Positions 22,601 to 32,329 of a stretch of DNA of 64,000 bases are shown here, one piece after another. The translations under genes were made by a program, and so were the position numbers. Under the pieces are notes generated by a model. It had not been told where the DNA came from and searched no databases. It was given only the letters and a program-made list of their open reading frames with translations. Location of the stretch: the NCBI GenBank assembly GCA_030068145.1, contig JAPJBO010000233.1:205961-269960 (forward strand). Direction: 5' to 3'. This stretch comes from Diplonema papillatum (Eukaryota; Euglenozoa; Diplonemea; Diplonemida; Diplonemidae). Within the stretch, counting starts at the first letter, position 1, and every line of letters starts with the position of its first letter.

Positions 22601-23880
22601 CTTCGATGTCCGCTACGTGTCGCATCCAGACACTGATGATGACGTTAATGAGAATGACACTCAGCGGGCATCCCTGCATTATCCCGTTCGTAGGCACGAA
22701 GCCTTCTCCAACCGTTGCTCCCACCCGGAAGTGACGCCGCATGTTGGTGTAGGCTGCCCTCAGAGTCCGCAGTACAACCTCGTTAAACCCCAGCTCCTCG
22801 GCCAGCTTAAAGGCTACTTCGATCGGTACCGAGTCAAAGCACTTTTGGAAGTCCAGCGCTAGGCCAAAGAGTGGCTCTCCCGTTAGGTGCGCCTCTTCGA
22901 TAAGCGCTGCCAAGTGCCATACCAGGTCGTCTGTTCCATGTTCCTTCCGACATCCATGCAGGCCGCTCGGCGCAATCTCGTCCATCCACGCGAGTGCTGC
23001 CTTCGCCCTTACGGCTGCCCATATCCGGTACAGGACAGGCGTTATCGAAATCGGTCGTTGCGACAAGGGGTCCCCGTTGCTTTCGGGCTTCGGAAGCAGG
23101 TGAATGATCGCATGCATTAGCTGTTCCGGCCATCGTCCCTCGCTTTCCACTGCGTTCATGGCATCTGCCATGAGTTGTAGCTCGTGCACGCGCCATCCAT
23201 GAAGTCCGGGGGACGATGTCTTTTTCATCTTCTTGAGTGCCGCGTCAACATCAGCAGCACTGATGGGCTCGCATTCCATCGCATGCGGCGCGGGTAGATA
23301 CCGTGCGTACTGCGACTTGAATGCCTCCCACTCTGGCTCCGGTTGGTCCGCATACTTTTGAAATATACCTCCCCAGGCGCCGGGCCCTCTCAGCATCTCA
23401 TCGATCTCCGTCGGGCACGCGGTTAAGGTGCCATCCTGTCGTCGCAGAAATGCCGTTGGGATCCCTTGCTGTCCAGCTAGAAACCGATATATATCGCCTT
23501 TTTCTGGGCCACTCCAAGCCTTCTGCATTCGATCCTTCCAGAGGCGTGAGCGCTGCGTCTTCAGCGCGGCAATCGCTTCACGTTGGGATCCTTCCAGCCT
23601 CTCTACCGCCGCCACGAGTTCCTGCAACTCATCGCTGCTTCCGATGTGTGCGAGCTGCGGTAAGAACTCTCCCACATTTCTTCTCCGCAACGCGTTTCGT
23701 GCGTTGCGTTCTGCTACCGTCATCGCACCCACTTGTCCGCTACCGAGCCTCTGCCTTGCCTCCGCGACCACTGAGCGTAGCATTCCAAGAACTCTATCGC
23801 GTTGCTTCGTGGACCAATTCATAGCTCCTCGCGTCGTGCATGCCTGCCTCGCAGATGAGTGCGCCTCCCGTGTGCGGTAG
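19679..23880 (-). mobile_element. LINE B: non-LTR retrotransposon with RT and archaeal-type RNase H
   Basis: The best-preserved LINE in the window. The 3' end abuts a (CA)n tract. The 5' end is at about 23880, where sequence switches to a dispersed repeat also seen at 2677, marking the insertion boundary. No apurinic endonuclease is encoded before the RT, so the copy is either 5'-truncated or belongs to a lineage with a C-terminal nuclease. Combined RT plus archaeal-type RNase H is known from plant L1 elements and some oomycete LINEs. Confidence 0.85.
19740..23822 (-). CDS. LINE ORF2-like protein: RT, zf-RVT, RNase H, Cys/His tail
   Basis: 1,360 residues, intact; the frame stays open upstream to about 23880, so the true start may be lost. 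RT motifs: LPKPE..QRPISI (243-260), motif A ALDFQKCFD with Asp324, motif B NGIMQGCPLS (379-388) and motif C SYVDDVY with Asp416/Asp417. A zf-RVT finger spans residues 760-778 (CLYC..HLFWSC). RNase H has Asp977, Glu1020, Asp1047 and Asp1099, a full catalytic set, with FDGGARANG and NNVAEYEA typical of the archaeal type. The last 90 residues hold two CxxH-x4-CxxC..CC..HH units. It would reverse-transcribe its RNA at the target site. No apurinic endonuclease is present. Ends GGASAVT, as does LINE A. Confidence 0.9.
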   Translation of the reverse strand: MNWSTKQRDRVLGMLRSVVAEARQRLGSGQVGAMTVAERNARNALRRRNVGEFLPQLAHIGSSDELQELVAAVERLEGSQREAIAALKTQRSRLWKDRMQKAWSGPEKGDIYRFLAGQQGIPTAFLRRQDGTLTACPTEIDEMLRGPGAWGGIFQKYADQPEPEWEAFKSQYARYLPAPHAMECEPISAADVDAALKKMKKTSSPGLHGWRVHELQLMADAMNAVESEGRWPEQLMHAIIHLLPKPESNGDPLSQRPISITPVLYRIWAAVRAKAALAWMDEIAPSGLHGCRKEHGTDDLVWHLAALIEEAHLTGEPLFGLALDFQKCFDSVPIEVAFKLAEELGFNEVVLRTLRAAYTNMRRHFRVGATVGEGFVPTNGIMQGCPLSVILINVIISVWMRHVADIEAAIPLSYVDDVYAMLKTFADLEEAARRSGMFAGLTGMKVCTQKKSHFFTTASDTPQTLDYAESDGTAVNNGRQEGIQRRVTFDVLGVMLTTEKVPPGEVIRPSKRIVERNSEAERVLKRAACLPLPGEAKDLVVSMSAGAKRYYGAAVSGMTKRDSVRLRRLFTEAMWTGPPRRAQEAVLHILHHGHRLDPVVVPAYRRITTWAVQLKKWESARSLSQTAWEHSDSLATLHGPFAFFKEALDGLGWRWVAPTSIAYTNEAGDEVVHDAAAQDNTKLLQHDLRYALRLREMAQLAARRGGDFGGVRDGVDYQTTRHLLEMHDSPLTAYQAGMLKSVIVGATPAAGRTGAGEESCLYCNTEERETVDHLFWSCPAWEHLRAKYEDIRTMQVNWPPCLRLCGIAPAPQIDESISVLPAEKEKRRHVVKRLQLFFVEVLRERQGADGLLDRSARHHRTESYPRGWRPTEPCRLAVPFIAPSAVTTKWKYGREMWMAFTDWLRQVKWAPPGHDELGISFIELAVEFEMHTGQRLPDLKSRYYTAVPQAQTGKVTAARTTLADGEMGDSRLLVCFDGGARANGTAFAVAGAGAVMYRDGVKVSEVILPLPTVRSNNVAEYEAVLAGLHLLNEANDADGTQCTVRGDSALVVGQLLRRLACSEELKPYQTRAARMVSSLQRRMTVRIEHVKRERNTDADALSNAAMDLVQRQRPTPRRQEKMLADFRRSALGKALSLVEMGKAYKKVTGQPWFYGHEYSSTVLTSLGGTVVRGVSRRAQLSEATEGIIVRIREHAQAGIADEHESSPYPPHLNWAATFLPEEAYPAGWTQGKPDWKGRTEEAERGSSTDPRKGAPPCEAPEGAANTSRPGVVCSLHKKPRCSECVKKRLPAETCCRLKQHHHGSDGLRPRMHFCTAHRLGRCGDCVAENEALASCCTKHHANRRANGGPHSQPGGASAVT

Positions 23881-23884
23881 CCGG

Positions 23885-24235
23885 GGCAAGCTCTCTCTGT
23901 GCAATGAGCTTGGCCTGACTAGCTGTTCCAAACTCGTGGTGCAAGCCCGTCCTCGAGTCGGCAGTGCTTACCAGAAGTGGCCCACATAGAACCAGGATTC
24001 TACGTCAGGGTTCAATGAAGTAACCCCGAGCTCACGCCCATTTAAAGTTTGAAAATAGGTCGAGAAGGAAGCGATTTCCCCAATGCCTCTAATCATTCGC
24101 TTTACCCGGCGTAACTCCCGTTTTGGTTCTAGCTATCCTGAGGGAAACTTCGGAGTGAACCAGCTACTCGCTCGCACGGGCGCGAGTCACTTGTCGCCAA
24201 GCATTCTGCAATGCTGACGACTGCCACCCCCCTGT
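23885..24235. repeat. Dispersed repeat (relative of 2672-2870) beside the LINE B 5' junction
   Basis: The match with 2677 starts at GCAAGCTCTC and continues, with an internal difference near 23960-24160, to GCCAAGCATTCTGCAA. Its abrupt start marks the 5' boundary of LINE B. Confidence 0.7.
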
Positions 24236-24356
24236 ATTTTGGAATCCCTTCTGTTTCTTCGCGATTCCTGGGAAGTCGATAGCTCGCCATGTCACTCCGT
24301 TCTCCGCTGAGTGCTACACCGCCTCGGCCCTCAAATAGAGCATTCGCTCTTCTTCC

Positions 24357-24662
24357 CAGGGCTTACGCTCCACGTGTGGAACGTGTGGATTTCCACACGT
24401 TAATTTTTTTTGGATTTTGTTCCCCACGTGTGGATCCACAGGTACCACATGTGGATTTTGATTTATTGGTCCACATTCAGGGGAGTCCCACTAGTGGTCA
24501 AGGCCGCACAGCCAGGTGTCGCCAAGTCCAGTAGCTACGCTATTTCTTTTGCCGTCGCACCTGCAGCAGGGGGAAAGGTTTTTTTTTCCCCCTCGAATCT
24601 TAAGCGCCCACACGTGGACCACACGTATTTTCTCTGAGACCGAAAACGGAGCGTAAGCCCTG
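24357..24662. mobile_element. MITE-like element with 15-bp terminal inverted repeats
   Basis: CAGGGCTTACGCTCC (24357-24371) and its perfect inverse (24648-24662) bound 306 bases containing several CCACACGTGTGG-like palindromes. The right half matches 6155-6252. There is no coding capacity. Confidence 0.75.
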
Positions 24663-25182
24663 CTTCTTCCCATGTGTAAGGAAATAAGAGCCCGTCACCC
24701 CCACAACCGCGGCTGATACAAAACTGATGATGATGATGATAGGAAGAGAGTTTCGTTGAACGCAGTGTCTGATCGTTTTTACGTAAAGCTGGATTCAGGA
24801 CGCAAGCGAAAACGCCACGGTTTGCGGCGACGAGCTTCGCATTTTCCTCCGAAAGTTCATACTTTTGTGTGCGATTTAACCTACACGTGTTCTGGTTAAA
24901 CTGCTTGCCAACGTTCTTTTCAGCTGTAACAAATACTGTCTCCGGGGAAGCAGAAATTGGTTGTCGCCAACAACCCACTGTGGACCTACTGTGGGACCCA
25001 CCTTAGCTAAATTCTCTAAGGTGAAATGGTGGAAAAAGTGGGTCAAAAATCTTTTTTTTCGAGTGCTTTTTTGGGAGGATTTGGGCCAAAAAAAAAGTTT
25101 TTTTTTTCTTGGTCGCTGCTGAGGAAACCACCTTAGAGCGGTCACCACCCTGCTGCACACAGGCCCTGCACGGTAGACCGGT

Positions 25183-25280
25183 CATGGTCATGACCGCATG
25201 TTTGACCGGTCAGTTTTTGACCGGTCATCTGAGAAAGTTATGCGGTCAATGACCGCAAGGTTGCGGTCATTGAACGTATC
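25183..25280. repeat. Cluster of GACCGGTCA / GACCGCA palindromic motifs
   Basis: Alternating TGACCGGTCA, TGACCGCA and TGCGGTCA motifs are spaced by a few bases. The same motif set is found in tandem at 29283-29476. This is non-coding. The stretch 24663-26380 otherwise shows only T/A-rich tracts near 25045-25110 and no gene. Confidence 0.75.
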
Positions 25281-26379
25281 CTGTGGTAAGCCACAAGGAT
25301 TCCTGCCTTTTTGGGTAGAAAATCACCCGGTCTCGGTCTCTCTCTTTTCTGGTAAACGTGCTTCTGCGTTTCAGGGGTCAGAAACGCTGGTTGGAGAAAA
25401 GGTATGTTGGGTGTCACATACAGGGCTTTTTGGTGGGATTTCTGAGGTCACAATCACACGGTGTGCTCCAGCACCGGGTGAACTGTGCAGTCCATTTTGC
25501 GGGTGTCACACCCGCACCTGTGTAAAGTTTAGATGGCTTCGAAGTTGTAGACGTTGGAGTGCCGCGGTCTTGACCAGGACTCGCCTGGCCGCTCGCGCTC
25601 CGATCTGTGCCAAGCAGTCAGGGCGCGAGCGGAGGCATCAAATTTATGGCCTCATACGTCAAGAACCTTGTGCGCCCTGGACGCCCGCATACTCGAGGTT
25701 CTAAGCAGCGCCAGAAACTCGCCCAGAATCTGGGGAGCAGCGCCGTGGTCATGGACGGCATCGAAGATCGTCCTGAACTCCTTCACGCCCGGCGGCTTCG
25801 CCCGCCGTGGGTCCGGCGACTCCTCCTGAGGACAGCCATCATCCTACTCACGCTCTTTCATTGAGCGGGTCGTCGAGGACACACGCCGCCGCTTTGTTCT
25901 CCGCCAGCACGGACGCCATGATGTTTAGGGGCACCCCATAGGCCCATTGTCGCCCATCAGCAACAGGCGACCACCGCCACCGTAGGGCCCGACGCCCATG
26001 CCTCGACACTTGGGCCTGTGTCCGTGGCTCTCGGAGCAGGGAGCCCCGGGGCTGGTCGGTGCCCGGGGCTCAGCCCCGGAGCGCTCCAGGAGCCCGACAG
26101 GGACGGGCATAGAACACACTTTCTACTGTTTTCCAGGTAGATCCGTTCTCAGCCGCGAGCGAGGCGACTCCTCGACTCGTCTGTGGGAGAGCGGCAGAAG
26201 AGGATAAAGGCATCCCAGAGCTTGTATTTCCCAGCACCTTTCTTTCTTGTCCTGCTCATCCGCACCCAGTTCACTTTGGTCGTCAACGCAAACCCATCAA
26301 CGCTCTCGTCCTCCGAATCTTCATCGACGGGTGAAGATCAGAGCCAAAGGGGACAGCTTTATCGGTCTCAGGGGTGAAC

Positions 26380-28080
26380 ACCGACGACCCCCTGCAGATG
26401 GCGCAGTACATGGCGCAGCTTGGGTGCGGCGGCCATCACTCAGCTGCCACCCGGACGGTGTTAACGAGTTTTCAGATTTTTCTGGACTCGGTGCCGTCGC
26501 CGCCGAAGAACCTGGCAGACCAGATCACTGCCTGGGGAGCTTGGCCGACGGCCGCCGCCCAGGCTTTGATGTGGCAAGGGGCGGTGCGGACTCGTTGCCG
26601 CTCCTCTGTCCGCATCGTGCTGCGGCACCTCGATGGGATCTCGGGCCCGAACCTCCTGCTTTTCCCGGGCCACGAGTACCAACAACTGCTCGGGACCTGA
26701 AGTCCTATTTCTTCCAATTCCCAGTAGGACGGCCGACGCCGGGGAGCCCAACAGGCTACGAGATGAGGCCAATTTTCCGCGGCGGCGAGGAGACGATGGG
26801 GGTCTCTGAGACGCAGCTGAAGGCGAGGCGTGGGGGATGGACCTTTTCCCGACGTACAGAAGAGAGAGGGCGGAGCGTGCAGCGAGATGGACGGCCTTCG
26901 ACGACACCACGGAGAAGAAGGGCAAGAAGTCGGCCGTTGTCGGAGGAGACCCGTGGCTCGTACCGGAAGGGATTTCCCGACACGAAAAGTGGGGTGAGCG
27001 GAAATGTGTGCCGAGCACCGGATGACGCAGTGCACCACATGTAAGACGACAACGGAATGCTGTCGCAACCATCACCACCGATGTCTCGACCATGAGATGC
27101 CGACGTGCGACAGCTGCAAGAAACACGCCGACCTGAGGAGTAGGAGACGCGGGCACTGCTGCAGGAAAGGGCACCACCGGGCGGCCGTGGCGAGAGGAGA
27201 AGAATCAACGACGAAGAAGAGGAAAGCGGAGCCGGAGGGCCCCGCGTCAGCGCCGAGACAGGCGAAGCGTGAGAGCGTGGTGCTCGTTCTGCCGGAAGCA
27301 GCGGAAGGCGAGCGAGGACCCGCAACATCGACATCGACTTCAGCAGCGAAGGTCGGGAAGACGGCGCTTTCTTCGGGCTTCGGACCAGGAGACCCGACGG
27401 GGGCGTGGCTCTGTATTGGTGGCGCCTGGGCAGGTCGTTTTCTATGATTGCGCAGGACTCTGATTTTGTTATCACGGAGGTTGCCGGGGACGACAGGATA
27501 GTCTGGTACGACGACTGGGCCCTCGTCGTTGCCTGTCCGGGCGCGCTTCGCGCTGTGCGCAACCGGGTCCTGCAGCATGCCCGTATGGTGCGCATGATGG
27601 TCAAGGACGAGTAGTCTGTCCTCGAGCAAGGACGAGAAGTCTGTCCTCGAGCCCAGCTCGACGCCGGTTGTCCTGGGAGTCGAGTTCGACTTCGCAGCGA
27701 AGAGGTACCGGCTGAAGCAAGGGTGGGTGCAGAAGCCGCACCTCCTCTTTTGCTCGGTCGATTTGACGCAAATGACTCTGCGCGGCGTCTGGAAGTCGTC
27801 GAGACCGCAATTTGAGCGTGGATGGTATGGGGCACACTGCACTGCAGGGTGAGCCCAGTGCTTGCGGATGGTGACCCGAGTCGCTAGTCCGCGTGAGCGA
27901 CGATATCGTTTCGTTCCTGCGGGGGTGAGCCGGCGTCTATCGGACAACCGGTGGGTCGGCTTCGACTCGAAGCTGCACCCTCGTGGAGGCGTGGTCCGAT
28001 GCCGGCACGCAGGGACTGGTGGGCTCTCACAGTTGCACTCAGGGAGTTGATGCACCACGAAAGTCGAAAAGAGATTTGGG
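26380..28080 (+). pseudogene. Decayed RT-RNase H element (DIRS-like), interrupted by a LINE fragment
   Basis: Pieces of one RT are scattered over frames. An ARDLKSYFFQFPV motif-A-like segment lies near 26692-26730. After an inserted LINE fragment come DRIVWYDDWALVV (motif C, 27494-27532) and KSVLEP..VVLGVEFDFAAKRYRLKQGW (27636-27730). A WSDAGTQGLVG segment near 27990-28020 recalls the first RNase H block. Frames are broken by stops, frameshifts and a 25-bp tandem duplication (27602-27651). It resembles the RT at 16009-17367 in style but is not a close copy. It is non-functional. Confidence 0.55.
26745..27367 (+). mobile_element. Internal fragment of the second LINE family (LINE C)
   Basis: DNA from CTACGAGATGAGGCC onward matches 59870-60610 closely. 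The copy has a 21-base deletion near 26830 and a larger deletion near 27003 that removes the first Cys/His unit. The remaining two units (CAEH..CCRNHHH and CLDH..CCRKGHH) are still readable. The fragment ends abruptly near 27367, where the decayed RT resumes. Confidence 0.8.
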
Positions 28081-28350
28081 ATAGCATGCAAGAATCTGTA
28101 GCGATAATCTGCATCGCCGGTTCGCACGTGATGTGTCATGTTTTCGCCTCTTTAGCCCCCTTGGGCGATGGCCGCGCTTCGATGGGCGCTCTTCTACGCC
28201 GTTTTGTTGTCGGCTCCGACGCAGAGTTCGTCCGCTTCTTCGCTCGCGTCAGTGCCGTCTTCTTGACCCTCGCCGCTGGCTTTAATGTTGATGTTGCGAG
28301 TCTCTGATGTTGGTTGTCTTCTGCTGCTTCAGGTAGCATTCCGGGTGTGC
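28080..28350 (-). mobile_element. 3' end of a LINE C copy, opposite strand
   Basis: The minus strand matches the last 250 bases of LINE C, including the basic tail (TKRRRRAPIEARPSPKG resembles PKRRKGRVDAPRPSPRR) and the GATGCAGATTATCG..CAGATTCTT terminus at 28085-28115. It is 5'-truncated. Confidence 0.75.
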
Positions 28351-28399
28351 TCTTTGTCGCTTTGACGATACGTGGCGAGCAACGTTTTCCCCTCATGTG

Positions 28400-29280
28400 G
28401 AAACCGAGTCAGTAATCGGTTCCCTCAATCCGCTGACCATGATTGGTGCTGAAGCTCGATTCGATTGTACTTACGGTGAGGCAGTTTCTCACTGGCGTTG
28501 TGGTGGATGGAAGGTGACCTCGCCCAAGCTCGTTTCCCGGGTTAAGGCAGTCACTCAACATTCCCTTGCGCTAGTGATATCAGTTACAAAGACGTGTTCT
28601 TACTTTTCCCTTTCTTCTGGGCAGTTCTCGTCAGACAATACGAAGAGCAGAAGAAACTCCATGGCGATGTGGGCCCCGTAGAGATGTCCCGCAGCACATC
28701 TTCTTTGCCGAGCTGACGACGGCAAAGTTTGCGACTCCGCTGTCGACAAGTAGAATCTTTGTCGACAACTTGCCTTTGTTTGTGCGCTCGCAGCCTTTGT
28801 TCGCACTTTCTCTCGTTGAAGAGATATTGTGCTATTTGCAAAGGCTGCCTTCCTGTTGAAATCATCTGTTCTCATAGTAGTGGACGCCACACTAATTTTT
28901 GTGTACGCCGGTACACAACTGTTTGCGAGACTGGAGGCACTCGTTGCATCGAAGAGTTTGCAAAGGTCGACAGTCAACCTTGGGTTTTACATCGTCTGTT
29001 ACGATGGAAAGGTGCGTGGCGTCCCGTGTCTTTCTTCGCACGGGCTCACCGTCGCATCGTTTGAGAGAGCTACACCACCAGGCTCGTTGCCAATCAAAAA
29101 ACTGTCAGCTGCCCTGAAAGTGTCTCACTCCTCTGCGAGGTCGGTTTGAGACGCTTTCACGGGTAAAAACGGTGAGCCACTTACACGGGGGGGGGTACGT
29201 ATAGTTGTAAGTGCGTACTTCGAGAATTAGGCCTTGCGTGGGTACACTTTGCTGCCTATTCTACCTTGCAAACTTTCATA
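28400..29280. other. Gene-free stretch
   Basis: Only modest overlapping open frames on both strands occur here, none with recognisable motifs or consistent splice sites. A short poly-G run lies near 29187. I see no supportable feature. Confidence 0.5.
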
Positions 29281-29282
29281 AG

Positions 29283-29476
29283 TACCGGTTATTGACCGGA
29301 ATGTTGCGGTCAATGACCGCATGGGTGCGGTCAATGACCGCATGGGTGCGGTCAATGACCGCATGGGTGCGGTCAATGACCAGTACCCTACCGGTCAATG
29401 ACCGCAAGGTACCGGTCAACATTATTGCGGTCAGCGTGGTGCGGTCATTGACCGCACCAGCCCTTGACCGGTCCAC
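29283..29476. repeat. Tandem 21-bp GACCGCATGGGTGCGGTCAAT-type repeat
   Basis: About four near-perfect 21-base units, each containing an inverted pair GACCGCA/TGCGGTC, lie at 29306-29385. Diverged GACCGGT/ACCGGTC versions lie on both sides. It is the same motif family as 25183-25280. Each unit can form a hairpin. Confidence 0.85.
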
Positions 29477-29609
29477 CGTGTGCAGGAGGGGGGGGGGGGA
29501 CCCACCCACCCTCGTTGCCGTCCGGCTGACAACGATGCCGAGTTTAGAGGCCTTAGCATCAGCACTGGGGGGGGGGGGGGGCATCATACGGTTTTCGACC
29601 ACAGCGCAC

Positions 29610-30103
29610 CGGTTGATGCTGTAGGACAGCCCGCCGGCCGGCTGCGGCAGGTTCTCGTGCTCGGCGATGGAGCCCAGGGTGAAGTCGGAGCTGGTGGACA
29701 CTCTCTCGAGGTCCACGTTGCGCGTCGAGTTCGCACCGGGGTCGTTGACGTGCTGCGCAATCGCATTTTTCACCTTGAACCGTGGAGTGCCCACGGGCAG
29801 TGTCCCAGCCCTGTTCAAAGGCACGTCCATGTCGAACTCTGTGCTGGCCATGGGCCCCGTGGAGCGGAACCCGGACTCGCTGGGAGGCGCGTTGCCGGGC
29901 GCGGCGGACATGCGGCCGCTGGCGGCGTCGCCCCGCGTGGCGAGCTTCTTCGTGATCGTCGACACCTTCACGTGCAGGTCGTCGGCCAGCTGGTCGATGC
30001 ACACCGTGGCCATGGGGATGTTCACCCACCGGCTCCCGCGGGACGAGGCCCTGGAGTGGCCGTCCAGCAGACCCTGGTCGGCGCCTTCGCTGTCCATGTC
30101 CAT
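29610..30103 (-). CDS. Hypothetical protein, probable first coding exon
   Basis: The exon opens with the in-frame ATG at 30103 (MDMDSEGADQG) and runs about 164 codons to a plausible donor, G|GTGCGC at 29610, before a poly-C tract. The product is Ser/Gly-rich and hydrophilic. A mid-segment (WVNIPMATVCIDQLADDLHVKVSTITKKLA, about residues 24-54) looks helical. I recognise no domain. A degenerate copy of part of this exon lies upstream at 30490-30550. GC-rich third codon positions support coding. The downstream exon was not found. Confidence 0.45.
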
Positions 30104-30489
30104 TTTCGGGCAGACGAACGGCACGCAGCGCGCTTGTCTACCTCTTCTCCACCCTTTTGCAAACCCTCTTGTCCGCAAGAATAGGAGAGAGGGGGGGGTG
30201 GAATCTTCTGGATTATGTAAGGATACGTGTGTTATGGACGTGTATCGGGAGTGATATACAAGCAATGTCTACGAGGGGTTTAGCCTCGTAAGTGAATTCA
30301 CATGTTGTGTAGGTAGCAATATGTGATTGCATGCTTTTTAACTGTAACAGCATGTGGACATGTGGTTGCATGTTGTGTCATTTCACATGTTATGCCTCAT
30401 TGTGTGAAGCATGTGAACCCTAAGTCATTTTGAACATTTCCAAGGACGGTCCATAATGGGTCAAAAGTTTGAAGTATGGTCTCTAATGG

Positions 30490-30550
30490 TAATTGGCCCG
30501 GCAAGTTGGTTTATGCACACGGTCGCCACGTGGGGATGTTCACTGCCGTG
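30490..30550 (-). pseudogene. Degenerate duplicate of part of the 29610-30103 exon
   Basis: The segment with GTTTATGCACACGGTCGCCA and GGGGATGTTCAC matches 29985-30030 (GTCGATGCACACCGTGGCCA, GGGGATGTTCAC). It carries stops in the corresponding frame. It lies about 390 bases upstream of the start codon of the exon. Confidence 0.55.
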
Positions 30551-30559
30551 CCTATTACA

Positions 30560-31090
30560 GGTTTGCATCCGTACACGCGAAGAACAAGTACCCTTCTGCC
30601 GTATCGTTTTCACGATCATCGATCAGTTGATGCGCCCGTTTCTGCTTTTACCAGTACGTGACCCTACCTGCGGAAATGTTCACGGAGCCTAGCTCGGTGA
30701 ACCGGTAGTCGTCACTTTCCCACCTTTGCGCTTGAATGAACAGTATACGGGGAAGAAAAAGGCTGGAGAGATAGGGATAGCCTTCGTGGCTTCGTACTGT
30801 CGTCGATGTGGTGCAGCTTTGGGCGTTTGCTTCTTTGATGGAAGAGGTAGCGGTGATCCTTCTCGGTCTCCCGGACGCATTTATTTCCGAAGAAAGCCAG
30901 GTTGCAAAAAAAAAAAAAAACGAAAAGTAGAACGCACCACCCACGGCTCACTAAATGGACTCGACACAACACGTCTTCTTTTGGCAAGTAAAAGTGCATA
31001 GCAAGTGCGTCTTGCAACCACAAAGCTGAGGTGCACGAATGAACTCGTCTGTGGTGGCGAGTGGGCACACTAGACCGGCAATGTTTACGT
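30560..31090. other. Gene-free stretch
   Basis: Contains a poly-A tract (30905-30919) and overlapping short frames without motifs. Nothing supportable. Confidence 0.5.
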
Positions 31091-31095
31091 CAGCT

Positions 31096-31255
31096 TCTCC
31101 GAAGGGAGTGGTCTCTGGATGCCTTGCTGTGAGTCAATTTCTTCGAAGGGACTGGTCTTGAGAGGCCTTGCTGTGAGCCAACTTCTTCGAAGCGACTGGT
31201 CTTGAGAGGCCTTGTTGTGAGTCAATTTCTTCGAAGGGACTCGTGTTGAACAAAC
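31096..31255. repeat. Tandem repeat, about 52-bp unit, three copies
   Basis: Units begin near TTCTTCGAAGGGACTGGTCT and include GAGGCCTTGCTGTGAG. Three full or nearly full copies are seen with a few substitutions. Confidence 0.85.
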
Positions 31256-32204
31256 GAGTGACGCATGGCGGTCCGACCCGGGAGGCGATCAGAGCGCGAA
31301 CAGCAGCAGTGACGCGTCGGCGTTCCAGCGCAAAATTATTGAAAATGTAACAAAAAGGTTGTGAACAAGACAGGCGCAACTCGCTATGCAGTTTCACTCG
31401 TTCCTCCGCTTGTTCCACGACAAGCGAAAGTGCATAACTGGATGTAGTAGTAGTTGTCGAGCTGCCCCTGCATCCGGACACAGCGCGGTCAAAAGCTATC
31501 CTGGGGAAAAACTTTCGCAGCGAACCACCCACAACAGTCGTTCGCCCCTCATACCCAGATTTGACGAGCGGGCAGGTCAATACTGGAGGGAACCTCAGAG
31601 TTTTCTCCCGGCTTCGTCCTATCCCACGCATAATTCACCACATCATTGCGGGGTTCCACCAAGTGAACCAGCTGTCCCCTCGAGTGCAGCGCTGCAATGG
31701 AAGGAAGCGCGATGCGATGAAAACAAAACGTGATTCCGCAGAACCGACTGGGGTTGTACCTTCACGAAAAAGCCCGTATGGCCCGAAGGATTTCTGAAAA
31801 ATCATGCTGATGACGTTGTGCACCACCGCGCACCAACCAGCTTTAGCGTTCACACTGCGTTGGAGGGAGCTTAGGGAATGGATAGGTATGCACGCCTAGT
31901 ATACACCACCTACTACATCGTACCACTCTATCTCCCCATCAGGTGGTACGTGGTGGTGGTATGTACGCACTCCACAGCGAGTGCATACTGTGTGTAGGGT
32001 ACCAATACGGTCCTCAGGACCTCTGCTGCTGTTGGCAGAAAAGGAAACCGGCGCAAGTGCCTTCGGTGGCGCTCTCGGGGTCAGGGTAGAGTGCGGCCTC
32101 CGATGTCGGGAGACAAAGCAAACGGTACACGGTACTAAAATGGCAAGTGCCATGCTGGGATGTTGACTACAGCACGATTGAGATCGGTTTGAAAAGAGAG
32201 CGAG

Positions 32205-32205
<1 letters not shown>

Positions 32206-32270
<65 letters not shown>
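32206..32270. repeat. (GA)n microsatellite
   Basis: About 65 bases of GA repeats. The region 31260-32200 shows no gene. Confidence 0.95.
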
Positions 32271-32273
<3 letters not shown>

Positions 32274-32329
32274 AAGAAAGTGTCTTTGTTGCCACTGTCA
32301 GTAGCTGCACGGACTCTTCGCTCACCTTC

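Noticed and set aside
28600-29150. Overlapping frames on both strands near 28.6-29.1 kb
   Set aside because: No motif, start context or splice signals favour either strand.
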